Shown piece by piece: positions 52,266-59,529 of a DNA stretch of 59,755 nucleotides; position 1 is the stretch's first letter; each line of letters opens with the position of its first letter. The stretch is from the NCBI GenBank assembly GCA_030681475.1, contig JAUXWT010000048.1:1-59755 (forward strand). The letters run 5' to 3'. A model generated the notes under the pieces. The model was not told the origin of the DNA. It did not search any database and saw only the letters and a list, made by a program, of their open reading frames with translations. A program made the translations under genes and the position numbers. Source of the stretch: Bacteroidales bacterium. Lineage in GTDB: Bacteria; Bacteroidota; Bacteroidia; Bacteroidales; FEN-979.

Positions 52266-52365
52266 AGGTAACAGGGTAACAGGGTGACAAGGTGACAGGG
52301 TAGTCATTCGGACAATTTTCAAATTAACAAATCTCCAAATTTTCAAATTGATAAATTTTCAAGTT
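52266..52365. repeat. Two short tandem-repeat families in the carboxylase operon
   Basis: GGTAACAG/GGTGACAG/GGTGACAA units (52266-52301) and AATTTTCAAATT units (52313-52365). Read on the minus strand, the latter encode the last residues of the biotin carrier (KLENLSI) and its TGA. Confidence 0.8.
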
Positions 52366-52864
52366 TTATCATGACCTGATGCGAATCAACGGTTTGTCCC
52401 TCTTTCACCAGGATGGCCTGGACTATTTTATCTCCTGTTGCTTTGAATTCGCTCTGCATCTTCATGGCTTCCACCACGATGAGGGTCTGGCCGGCGACCA
52501 CACTGTCTCCCACATTTACAGGGATTTTCACGATCTTTCCGGGCATAGGGGAGATAATCTGGTTTGATCCTTCCAGCTCCTTCCCCTGGTTCCGGTTATG
52601 GATATACTTCGACTCCGCATCGATCACTTCGACGTTGAATGTTTTTGCGAAGGTGTTAACGATATATTTTTTACTGTTTTCTCCCTGGATCAATTCAACA
52701 TTATGGGAGTGTCCGTTATAGAGGATGGAATATACACCATTTTCAACCTCCACGATGTCGAGATCGTATTTCAGGTCATCGACCATGATCAGGGCCTTAT
52801 TGCCTACACGGTTGAGGAGTTCAACTTTTGCTGTGCGATGTTCAATGCTGATTTCGTATGCCAT
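52343..52864 (-). CDS. Biotin carboxyl carrier protein
   Basis: This is the 173-residue carrier of the carboxylase. The C-terminal biotinyl domain (about 100-170) has the attachment motif VEAMKM, with ISPMPGKIVKIPVNVGDSV before and GQTVDSHQVMIKLE after. The N-terminal half (1-90) is a beta-rich linker like that of propionyl-CoA carboxylase BT domains. It starts 9 bases after the biotin carboxylase stop. Confidence 0.93.
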   Translation of the reverse strand: MAYEISIEHRTAKVELLNRVGNKALIMVDDLKYDLDIVEVENGVYSILYNGHSHNVELIQGENSKKYIVNTFAKTFNVEVIDAESKYIHNRNQGKELEGSNQIISPMPGKIVKIPVNVGDSVVAGQTLIVVEAMKMQSEFKATGDKIVQAILVKEGQTVDSHQVMIKLENLSI

Positions 52865-52873
52865 GATGATGGG

Positions 52874-54382
52874 TTATAAACGTAAAACATTTCTTTTGCG
52901 GCCAAAATCCTTCCAACTGGAACCCAGTTCTTCGGTAAATTTTCGCGGTTGGACCTCGCCAAGTTTGTCGAGGTAATCAATAAAGGCGGTAATAATGGCC
53001 ATATCCTCGCATTCGGTACTGCAAAGTTTAGGCGTGAACAACCGTTCATGGTTGTCTTCGATGAAATGAGTATTGTAATTACCTTCGATAAATGCAGGCG
53101 CATCCATGATGCGTTCTAGAAACTTGATGGAGGTTTTCACCCCTGTGATCTTGTATTCATACAGGGCACGTCGCATGCGGGCTATCGATTCCTTGCGCGT
53201 CTTACCCCAGGTGATCAGCTTACAGATCATGGGGTCGTAATGCATCGGGATCTCATATCCTTCATAAACATAGCCGTCATACCGGACGCCCAGCCCCAAT
53301 GGAACTGTGATGTGTTTGATGATCCCGGGATTTGGCATGAAATTATTCTCAGGATCCTCGGCGTAGATCCGGCACTGGATGGCATGACCATCCTGGTAAA
53401 GATCTTCCTGTTTAAACGAAAGCGGCAGACCATTGGCAATGTTGATCTGCTCCTTGACCAGATCGACGCCCACAACCCGTTCGGTGATGGGATGTTCAAC
53501 CTGCAGACGTGTGTTCATTTCGAGAAAATAATATTCCCGCTGATCATTGACTATGAATTCGATGGTTCCTGCGCCTTCATAATTGACCGCTTTGGCTGCG
53601 GCCACTGCCTTCTCTCCCATCTCCCTTCTTAATTCGGGTGTCATGAGCGGCGACGGCGTCTCTTCGATGACCTTCTGATGGCGGCGCTGGATGGAACATT
53701 CGCGTTCGAACAGGTGGATCACATTGCCATGCTGATCGGCCAGAATTTGAAATTCAATATGGTGCGGCGATTCAATGTATTTTTCGATATACACGGCATC
53801 GTCGCCAAAGGCGTTCATGGCCTCTGATTTTGCCATCCGCAATGATGGGATCAACTCATCCATATCTTTGACAAGTCTCATCCCCTTGCCACCACCGCCT
53901 GCCGAAGCTTTGATCATGACCGGCACGCCAATTTCACGAACCACCTCGACCGCCTTTGCTTCATCGGATAACTTTTCCTTGGTGCCGGGGACGACAGGAA
54001 CACCCGAGGCGATCATGGTTTGCCGGGCTGTGATCTTATCCCCCATCGTACGGATCGCATAGGCGTCAGGGCCGATAAACTTGATCCCTTCAGCTTTGCA
54101 GCGTTCAGAAAACCCTGCATTTTCCGAAAGGAAACCATAGCCGGGATGGATGGCATCGGCCCCTGCGATTTTCGCTGTGGCGATGATCGATTCAATGTTC
54201 AGGTAACTCTCCCGCGACGGCGCCGGGCCGATACAGTAAGCTTCATCGGCATAACGCACATGCATGGCCTGGCGGTCGGCTTCGGAAAACACCGCAACTG
54301 TTTTAATGCCAACTTCCCTGCACGACCGCATCACCCGAACGGCAATCTCTCCCCTGTTGGCCACCAATACTTTTTTAATCAT
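52874..54382 (-). CDS. Biotin carboxylase subunit
   Basis: This 502-residue ATP-grasp enzyme carboxylates biotin using bicarbonate and ATP. Motifs are KKVLVANRGEIAVRVMRSCRE, HPGYGFLSENAGF, the glycine-rich loop IKASAGGGGKGMRLV, ECSIQRRHQKVIEE, and FLEMNTRLQVEHPITERV. It is the first gene of a biotin carboxylase - biotin carrier - carboxyltransferase operon, the layout of stand-alone propionyl-CoA carboxylases. TAGTTTTG at 54427-54434 (minus strand) may be the -7 box. Confidence 0.94.
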   Translation of the reverse strand: MIKKVLVANRGEIAVRVMRSCREVGIKTVAVFSEADRQAMHVRYADEAYCIGPAPSRESYLNIESIIATAKIAGADAIHPGYGFLSENAGFSERCKAEGIKFIGPDAYAIRTMGDKITARQTMIASGVPVVPGTKEKLSDEAKAVEVVREIGVPVMIKASAGGGGKGMRLVKDMDELIPSLRMAKSEAMNAFGDDAVYIEKYIESPHHIEFQILADQHGNVIHLFERECSIQRRHQKVIEETPSPLMTPELRREMGEKAVAAAKAVNYEGAGTIEFIVNDQREYYFLEMNTRLQVEHPITERVVGVDLVKEQINIANGLPLSFKQEDLYQDGHAIQCRIYAEDPENNFMPNPGIIKHITVPLGLGVRYDGYVYEGYEIPMHYDPMICKLITWGKTRKESIARMRRALYEYKITGVKTSIKFLERIMDAPAFIEGNYNTHFIEDNHERLFTPKLCSTECEDMAIITAFIDYLDKLGEVQPRKFTEELGSSWKDFGRKRNVLRL

Positions 54383-54490
54383 ATAATCAGCTATTAAAAA
54401 CTATTTATTCTGATTCTAACATCGGACAAAACTATTAAAAATAACAAAGCAGCGGAATATATATCTAGATATTTAAGGATATTTAACATT

Positions 54491-54539
54491 TACCCCATCC
54501 CACCTGAGAGGGTGGGGTAATTATATTTACCTATTTTTG
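54491..54539 (+). promoter_or_regulatory. Hairpin and TAnnTTTG box upstream of the exosortase-like gene
   Basis: TACCCCATCCC (54491-54501) pairs with GGGTGGGGTA (54510-54519) with one bulged base, a GC-rich hairpin in otherwise AT-rich DNA. TATTTTTG (54532-54539) fits the -7 box; transcription would start near 54546, very close to the coding region. The hairpin could be an operator or the end of something upstream. Confidence 0.4.
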
Positions 54540-54565
54540 CCCCTGTTGAACTTTGATCTCAAACG

Positions 54566-55132
54566 CTGAATCCGCTCCAACCAATAAAGAACTTCTTCAT
54601 AAAACCTCGTTACAAACAGATACGGGATGTTTTTTGGTTTGCGGTAATCACCCTTATTATCCACTATTCATACCGGTTTTGGGCAAATCAACTGGATTAC
54701 CTGCCAATCCAGGCCTGGATGCATCAATTGCATCAGACCATGCAGGGATGGGTTTTTTATCAAAGCGTTTGGGTTGATCGGCATATTCTTAGTATTCCGC
54801 TCAGGATCTCGGGGTTGACCATGTATTTTGAAAATGGCAGTTGGATCACTATTAACGAAAGTTGTGCGGGTGATAAACAGATCCTGCAGTTTATGCTGTT
54901 ATTGTTGATATATCCCGGGTCATGGAAGCATAAGCTCTGGTATATTCCGATGGGCATGTTGATTATTCATGGCACCAATATATTAAGGATCGTGCTTCTT
55001 TCACTGGTTTCCATTTATAAACCCGGATGGTGGCACTTTGCGCACGATATTCCGCTGAGGGGGATGTTTTATGTGGTGATCCTCATCTTATGGATTATCT
55101 GGGTGGAGCGGATAAACGTAAAGGATCAGTGA
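54566..55132 (+). CDS. Exosortase/archaeosortase-family protein
   Basis: This is a multi-pass membrane transpeptidase/protease-like protein of about 188 residues. The catalytic-type cysteine is in NESCAGDKQILQF, followed by GTNILRIVLLSL with the arginine and HFAHDIPLRGMFY with the histidine, the Cys-Arg-His set of exosortases. The N-terminal coding sequence (LQPIKNFFIKPRYKQIRDVF onward) has no ATG, GTG or TTG between the in-frame stop at 54554 and the ATG at 54719; 54566 is a CTG. Starting at 54719 would remove the first membrane segment. A TTG at 54553 in another frame suggests a 1-base slip. Identification is firm; the start is open. Confidence 0.72.
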   Translation: MNPLQPIKNFFIKPRYKQIRDVFWFAVITLIIHYSYRFWANQLDYLPIQAWMHQLHQTMQGWVFYQSVWVDRHILSIPLRISGLTMYFENGSWITINESCAGDKQILQFMLLLLIYPGSWKHKLWYIPMGMLIIHGTNILRIVLLSLVSIYKPGWWHFAHDIPLRGMFYVVILILWIIWVERINVKDQ

Positions 55133-55144
55133 ATTCCTGTCCGG

Positions 55145-56587
55145 TCAGTCACGCAGGCACCTCACCGGGAAAGCGTTGGATCTCGCTGATTCATAGTAGG
55201 AAACAGAGGGGTCAATGTTGTTCATGCCATGTGAAATAATATTGATCTGTCCGGCGGGAGTGGATGACCAGAACAATGTCGCCAAACCCTTGAAACTCCA
55301 GGTATTGTTAAGATATAAAACTCCGCCCGGAAGTGCATGGAATCCGGGTGATGCAGGATTCTGCAGCGAATCTCCGGCGTTGCCATTTCCGCCGTAGAAG
55401 CCAAGCAAGGTATTCCATTCTGATTCGACGGGCACATGCCATCCGGGGGGACAAATTCCCTGTGAGGCTGGCGTATTGTCGTATCTCATCAGTTCATCCC
55501 ACTGATAAAGCCCGCCGAATCCGCTGCAGTTCACCGGATCGTTGTTGTAGCAGTACTTCTCAATAACACAGTTGTCAGACTGAACCTGTGATGACTGAAT
55601 CTTGGTCCCGTAATTCAGGTTCTCTGCCAGCCAGCACTGGGAGCCGATCTGGACGGTGGGATAGATCTTGCCGTCGCGGATATCGGTCCAGTCCGATCCG
55701 CAGATAAAGCCAACCGGCGCCGGGTTGTTTTGTATAATACCCACAGCGCTGCCACTGCACCCGTCCGCATTGGTATAAGTGTATGTTACCGGTACCGGGC
55801 CGGTTGGCGCTACCTGCGGGTTAAACATGCCCGGATCAGGATTATTTACCCAGATGCCTCCACCCGAGTAACTTCCGTTCAACGGCAACCCTCCCTTAAG
55901 CTTGAAGGGTTTGGCCTCCACCGAGGTGATGACATCGTAACAGGGCACGAAGGTCACAACTGGGGAGGTGTTGACCTGCATGGTGACAGGCGCCGACATC
56001 GCCGGATTGTTGACAACGCACTTCGCATTCGAATTCACCTCACACGAAACCACGTCGCCTGCCATCGCCATGTAAGTATAGGTGCCGGAGGTGGCGCCGG
56101 CCGGACTCCCGTTGAGGATCCAGTTGTACGAAGGCGACGTTCCGCCGTTGATGACATTCGCGGTAAAGGTAACCGCAACACCGCTGCAGGCCGGATTCTG
56201 GCTTGCGGTAACCGATACGCTTACCGGCAATATCGCGTTGACCTGCACCTGCCCCGTCTTCACATCCCCGTAACAGCCAGCGGCAGACTTTTCCTGAACA
56301 GTTATCGTATATGGACTTCCGGCCGGAGTGTAAGGCAAATCCCAGGTGACATATATTTCATTGGTGGTCGAAACCTGTGTAACGCCATTGATCTGCCAGG
56401 TGTAAGTGGAGCCCGCCACCGGGTTGGGATCAACCCAGTAATGCTTCGTTTCACCCACGCATACCACATCGGGCATGGCCTGGCCATGCGCACGCAAGGC
56501 GCTGACCATGACCATAACCAGCAACAGCAGGGACAAGACAAGCCCTTGCTTTGCTGATTTGCGTGGTATGTGGGTTACTGGGTTCAA
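55145..56587 (-). CDS. Secreted Ig/PKD-like protein with FISUMP domain
   Basis: This 480-residue exported protein has a long signal peptide (hydrophobic core LVLSLLLLVMVMVSAL). Its first domain has the VCVGETKHYWVDPNP...TYTWQING pattern shared with the next two genes. A second Ig-like domain (about 115-205) contains NPACSGVAVTFTANVINGG. The C-terminal 180 residues match the Fibrobacter succinogenes major domain (FISUMP): TVQIGSQCWLAENLNYG, GLYQWDELM, ICPPGWHVPVESEWNTLL, SNAFPVRCLRD. Probably a surface or secreted binding protein; FISUMP function is not known. It lacks the HN tail of its neighbours. Confidence 0.78.
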   Translation of the reverse strand: MNPVTHIPRKSAKQGLVLSLLLLVMVMVSALRAHGQAMPDVVCVGETKHYWVDPNPVAGSTYTWQINGVTQVSTTNEIYVTWDLPYTPAGSPYTITVQEKSAAGCYGDVKTGQVQVNAILPVSVSVTASQNPACSGVAVTFTANVINGGTSPSYNWILNGSPAGATSGTYTYMAMAGDVVSCEVNSNAKCVVNNPAMSAPVTMQVNTSPVVTFVPCYDVITSVEAKPFKLKGGLPLNGSYSGGGIWVNNPDPGMFNPQVAPTGPVPVTYTYTNADGCSGSAVGIIQNNPAPVGFICGSDWTDIRDGKIYPTVQIGSQCWLAENLNYGTKIQSSQVQSDNCVIEKYCYNNDPVNCSGFGGLYQWDELMRYDNTPASQGICPPGWHVPVESEWNTLLGFYGGNGNAGDSLQNPASPGFHALPGGVLYLNNTWSFKGLATLFWSSTPAGQINIISHGMNNIDPSVSYYESARSNAFPVRCLRD

Positions 56588-56605
56588 GTTGCTTTTTTTC
56601 TTTCT

Positions 56606-56672
56606 TATGGAGACGCACTGCGGTGCGTCGTTACCTTAGTTGATGGAGACGCACTGCAGTGCGTCTTTACCT
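56606..56672. repeat. Two GGAGACGCACTGC palindromes
   Basis: TGGAGACGCACTGCGGTGCG and TGGAGACGCACTGCAGTGCG are separated by a short AT-rich spacer. The second carries the same 20-bp palindrome as 31388-31407. They fill the gap between two secreted-protein genes. Confidence 0.85.
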
Positions 56673-56681
56673 GGTTGATTG

Positions 56682-57590
56682 TTAGTTATGCCATATTTCG
56701 GATGTTGTCGGTTTCGGGATGACCACCGGGATGAAGGTGCCGGTAGCCGGGTTGTTGTTCACGCATTGCTGGTTGGATAATACTTCACAGGTGATCACAT
56801 CTCCATCAACCGGGGTATAGGTGAAGGTGCTGCCGGTGCCCAGTATGGCGCCACCGTTTACGCGCCATGCATAGACCGGCGAGGACCCTCCGTTCACCAC
56901 ATTGGCGGTGTAGGTCACCTCAACATCGGCACAAACAGGATCGAAGTCCGGCGTGATGATCACGCTGACCGGCAATGGGGCGGTGATCGTCCACGAAGCC
57001 AGGAGCTCCCAGGGTGTTTCGTTGCATCCCAAGGTGGCGGTGCAACCGGAGCGCCTGCCCCGGATCTCCACCAGCGTGTGCCCGGCGGTCGCGATCAGGG
57101 CTGCCGGCGTATAGGCGAACCAGGTGCCGCTGTTATCATAGCTGTATTCAAACTCATCGCTGCATCCGACCCCTCCGCTTCCAGGGGTGAAGGTTGCCGA
57201 CACCTCTGTGCCATCGCACACACCGGGATCAGGCGGTGTTTTTGCCAGCAGGCCCGGCCCGACCGGTTGCGCCACAACGGTCACATCGACAGACTGTGGC
57301 GGTCCCGAACACCCGTTGGCCGTGGTGTAAACAGAAAGCTGATAGGGTCCCCCCGGAGTGTCCCAAAAAACATTGATCGTTGTGGTTCCGTTGCCCGCGG
57401 TAATCGTTCCACCTCCCAACAAAGACCAGGTGTACGTTGCGCCCGTGACAGGGCTCGAGTCAACATGGTATTCCTGGTCTCCGATACAAACCGTTTGCGT
57501 CGGGTTCTGGTTTTGGGCGATCACACCCGCTGCAGTAATCATAAATACTGCAGTCATCATCCACCGGATAAGCTTGAATTGCGTTTTCAT
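56682..57590 (-). CDS. Secreted Ig/PKD-like protein with TSxIxHN tail
   Basis: This 302-residue exported protein has a signal peptide (1-25, ending VIAQ). The N-terminal domain is NPTQTVCIGDQEYHVDSSPV...TYTWSLLGG...YTTANGCSGPPQ. A middle cysteine-bearing domain (about 110-205) contains EVSATFTPGSGGVGCSDEFE. An Ig-like domain (about 205-290) contains DPVCADVEVTYTANVVNGG. It ends PKPTTSEIWHN. There is no type IX sorting domain, no C-terminal membrane segment and no basic tail. Likely a surface structural or adhesive protein. The tail is shared with the genes at 58003 and 59530. Confidence 0.72.
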   Translation of the reverse strand: MKTQFKLIRWMMTAVFMITAAGVIAQNQNPTQTVCIGDQEYHVDSSPVTGATYTWSLLGGGTITAGNGTTTINVFWDTPGGPYQLSVYTTANGCSGPPQSVDVTVVAQPVGPGLLAKTPPDPGVCDGTEVSATFTPGSGGVGCSDEFEYSYDNSGTWFAYTPAALIATAGHTLVEIRGRRSGCTATLGCNETPWELLASWTITAPLPVSVIITPDFDPVCADVEVTYTANVVNGGSSPVYAWRVNGGAILGTGSTFTYTPVDGDVITCEVLSNQQCVNNNPATGTFIPVVIPKPTTSEIWHN

Positions 57591-57626
57591 ATCTCAGATT
57601 TTCTGTTTAACATCCTTATTGGCTTT

Positions 57627-57725
57627 CACTTAACACTTAATCACTTAACACTTAATTGTACGCTGCATTGCCTGCATTGTTTGCATTGCCCGCATTGCCT
57701 GCATTGTTTGCATTCTTCGCATTCC
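57627..57725. repeat. TTAAGTG and GCAATG tandem repeats
   Basis: 57627-57657 is an array of CACTTAA words; its reverse complement matches 58921-58951 at 30 of 31 bases. 57664-57725 is an array of GCATTGCCT/GCATTGTTT units, the same word as after cinA. Both are in the gap between two secreted-protein genes. Confidence 0.85.
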
Positions 57726-57872
57726 ATTATATGCACCCATCCCGCGATGCCCACCATTCCCTGTGGCACATCCCGGCCTACGTGCAGGCGCACAACACCC
57801 ATTCGACATCATGCGAAAGGCAATGTGATAGCAGCGGATATATTTTTATATTCCTACATCTTATTATATATA

Positions 57873-57995
57873 TTATGCATCAGTCGGTCCTCGCCACGGC
57901 GGATGATAGCCGCCACGCAGCAATGCAACCTCGTTGGGTTTCATGGTATTGCCTGGTGGTGCCTTTCCGCGGATGATGCAGGTTAAATAATTCAT
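57873..57995 (-). CDS. Possible 40-residue open reading frame
   Basis: A short frame begins MNYLTCIIRGKAPPGNT and ends LLRGGYHPPWRGPTDA, followed by TAA. It starts 7 bases after the stop of the 304-residue secreted protein. Its GC content is higher than that of the surrounding gap, which suggests a conserved element, coding or not. No family is recognised. 57726-57872 holds nothing else recognisable. Confidence 0.25.
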   Translation of the reverse strand: MNYLTCIIRGKAPPGNTMKPNEVALLRGGYHPPWRGPTDA

Positions 57996-58002
57996 TTCTA
58001 TT

Positions 58003-58917
58003 TTAGTTATGGAAGATTGGTGAAGTTGTCGGTATCGGGTTAACCGTAACGGCAATGGCATTTGAAGTTGCCGGGCTGCCCGTGATACATGACTCCGTCG
58101 ATGTAACCTCGCAGGTGATGTTCGCACCCGGAACCACACCAGTATAGGTATAGGTAGCCGAGGTTGCACCCGCGATCGGGATTCCGCCATCAAACCATTG
58201 ATAGGTCGGGGTTGCTCCTCCGTTGAGAACCGTAGCAGTGAACAGTACTGTCTCGCCTTCGCAGATGGTTGTCGGATCTGTTGTCGCTATCGTTACGCTG
58301 AGCGGCAGCTGGGCATTGACGGTAACCGTAATTTCGTTCGACAGTATCGGGTTGCCGGTTGCACAAGGAGCGTCGGAAGTCACCTCGCAGGTGATCGCGG
58401 CTCCAGGTACTACGCCAGTATAGGTGTACGTTGAAGAGGTTGCACCTGCAATCGGTACGCCGTTATTAAACCACTGGTAGGTCGGGTTTAAACCTCCATT
58501 GGTGACCGTTGTAGTGAAAAGAATGGCAACACCTTCGCATATCGTTGTCGGATCTGCAGTTGCGATCTCTACACCAACCGGGAGATTCGGGTTCACGGTG
58601 ACCACCACATTCTGAGGCGGGCCGTCGCAACCGTTTGCCGTTGTGTATACTGCAAGGGTAAAAACACCCGCCACATTCCAGTCAACCGTGATGGCATTGC
58701 CGCTGCCATTGATCTGCCATTCAGCACCCGGGGTTCCGGGGGTAATGCTCCACACATAGGTAGCACCCGGAACAATGCTCGGGGTGATGAGGTAAGGCTC
58801 GTTCCCGATACAGACCGTCTGGGTCGGATCTGGGTTGGTCTGGGCCATAGCCCCTGCTGTGCTGACAAAGATGACCAGCAACAGGATCAGTCGTAAAAAA
58901 TTTGCTTTTGTTTTCAT
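58003..58917 (-). CDS. Secreted protein with two tandem Ig-like repeats and TSxIxHN tail
   Basis: This 304-residue exported protein has a signal peptide (1-26, ending AMAQ), an N-terminal domain (27-110) homologous to that of the 56682 gene (PTQTVCIGNEPYLITPS, YTTANGCDGPPQNVVV), and two near-identical Ig-like repeats (112-203 and 204-295) sharing PTTICEG, NPTYQWF/TPTYQWF and TYTYTGVVPGA. It ends NPIPTTSPIFHN. Sequence similarity between the repeats suggests recent duplication. There is no type IX sorting domain. It is flanked by 31-bp inverted repeats. Confidence 0.75.
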   Translation of the reverse strand: MKTKANFLRLILLLVIFVSTAGAMAQTNPDPTQTVCIGNEPYLITPSIVPGATYVWSITPGTPGAEWQINGSGNAITVDWNVAGVFTLAVYTTANGCDGPPQNVVVTVNPNLPVGVEIATADPTTICEGVAILFTTTVTNGGLNPTYQWFNNGVPIAGATSSTYTYTGVVPGAAITCEVTSDAPCATGNPILSNEITVTVNAQLPLSVTIATTDPTTICEGETVLFTATVLNGGATPTYQWFDGGIPIAGATSATYTYTGVVPGANITCEVTSTESCITGSPATSNAIAVTVNPIPTTSPIFHN

Positions 58918-58920
58918 AAT

Positions 58921-58951
58921 AATTAAGTGTTAAGTGATTAAGTGTTTAGTG
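58921..58951. repeat. TTAAGTG array, inverted partner of 57627-57657
   Basis: Four TTAAGTG/TTTAGTG words lie 3 bases upstream of the 304-residue gene start. The array is the reverse complement of 57627-57657 with a single mismatch. Confidence 0.85.
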
Positions 58952-59529
58952 ATTTGTTGATTTGTTTTTATTGTCATTTTAATTTGATATCTTTTCATGA
59001 TCTGAACTTAATTTCATGTTCTTCGGAACCGTGTGGTACGGATCGGAAGGGGCTTGCCATGCATTCGCCAGAGTCCGTACCTGTAATGGAACCATCGTTC
59101 CGTGAATGGCGGGTTGTTCACAAATATGCCATTCGATCGTGCAAGGGTGTACCACTCCCGGTCTGGGTTTACCCGAAGCAACAGCAACATCAGCCATCGC
59201 CAATCGCGTTGATGAGTTTTCATATTCCGGTATTTTATTCTTCTTTTTTCGTTAGTGATTCATGTTAAATTCAGCAAAAAACCTTCAATCATAATTCACA
59301 GGTGCTACCCGTGTCCGTATTTGTTTAAGCCCCGGGGCTTTTATGTTAAGTATTCACTGGTCACCTCTTTCTGTTCATTTCAAACCTTTCACTGCTCAAT
59401 ATTCTTTCCCCGCATTTCCGTTATCACATTGCCATACTCGGCCCGGTGGGTGCTGGACACCTGGCCAGAGAATGAGTTAGTTGGGGTCTTATGTTTGTGT
59501 ATACATGGCTTATCGATTTATCATTGCTG
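58952..59529. other. Long intergenic region with a GC-rich island
   Basis: No gene is called here. Bases about 59030-59220 are clearly richer in GC than their surroundings and are open in two minus-strand frames (one reading NPDREWYTLARSNG, the other KPRPGVVHPCTIEWH), so the DNA may be a conserved repeat or structured RNA. 59221-59529 shows nothing recognisable. Confidence 0.4.

Noticed and set aside
50702-54382. Sodium-pumping methylmalonyl-CoA decarboxylase
   Set aside because: The operon has a biotin carboxylase and no membrane beta or gamma subunits, which favours an ATP-dependent acyl-CoA carboxylase.
55730-56557. 275-codon plus-strand frame opposite the FISUMP protein
   Set aside because: It is antisense to a gene with signal peptide and domain motifs; its composition (Arg/His-rich) is typical of a shadow frame.
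56682-58917. Type IX sorting domains on the Ig-like proteins
   Set aside because: They end directly after TSxIxHN; no FPNP-type strand pattern as in the nuclease and papain-fold proteins is present.
59014-59223. 69-codon gene on the minus strand
   Set aside because: A second frame is equally open over the same DNA, and no family or signal peptide is visible; kept only as a GC-rich island.
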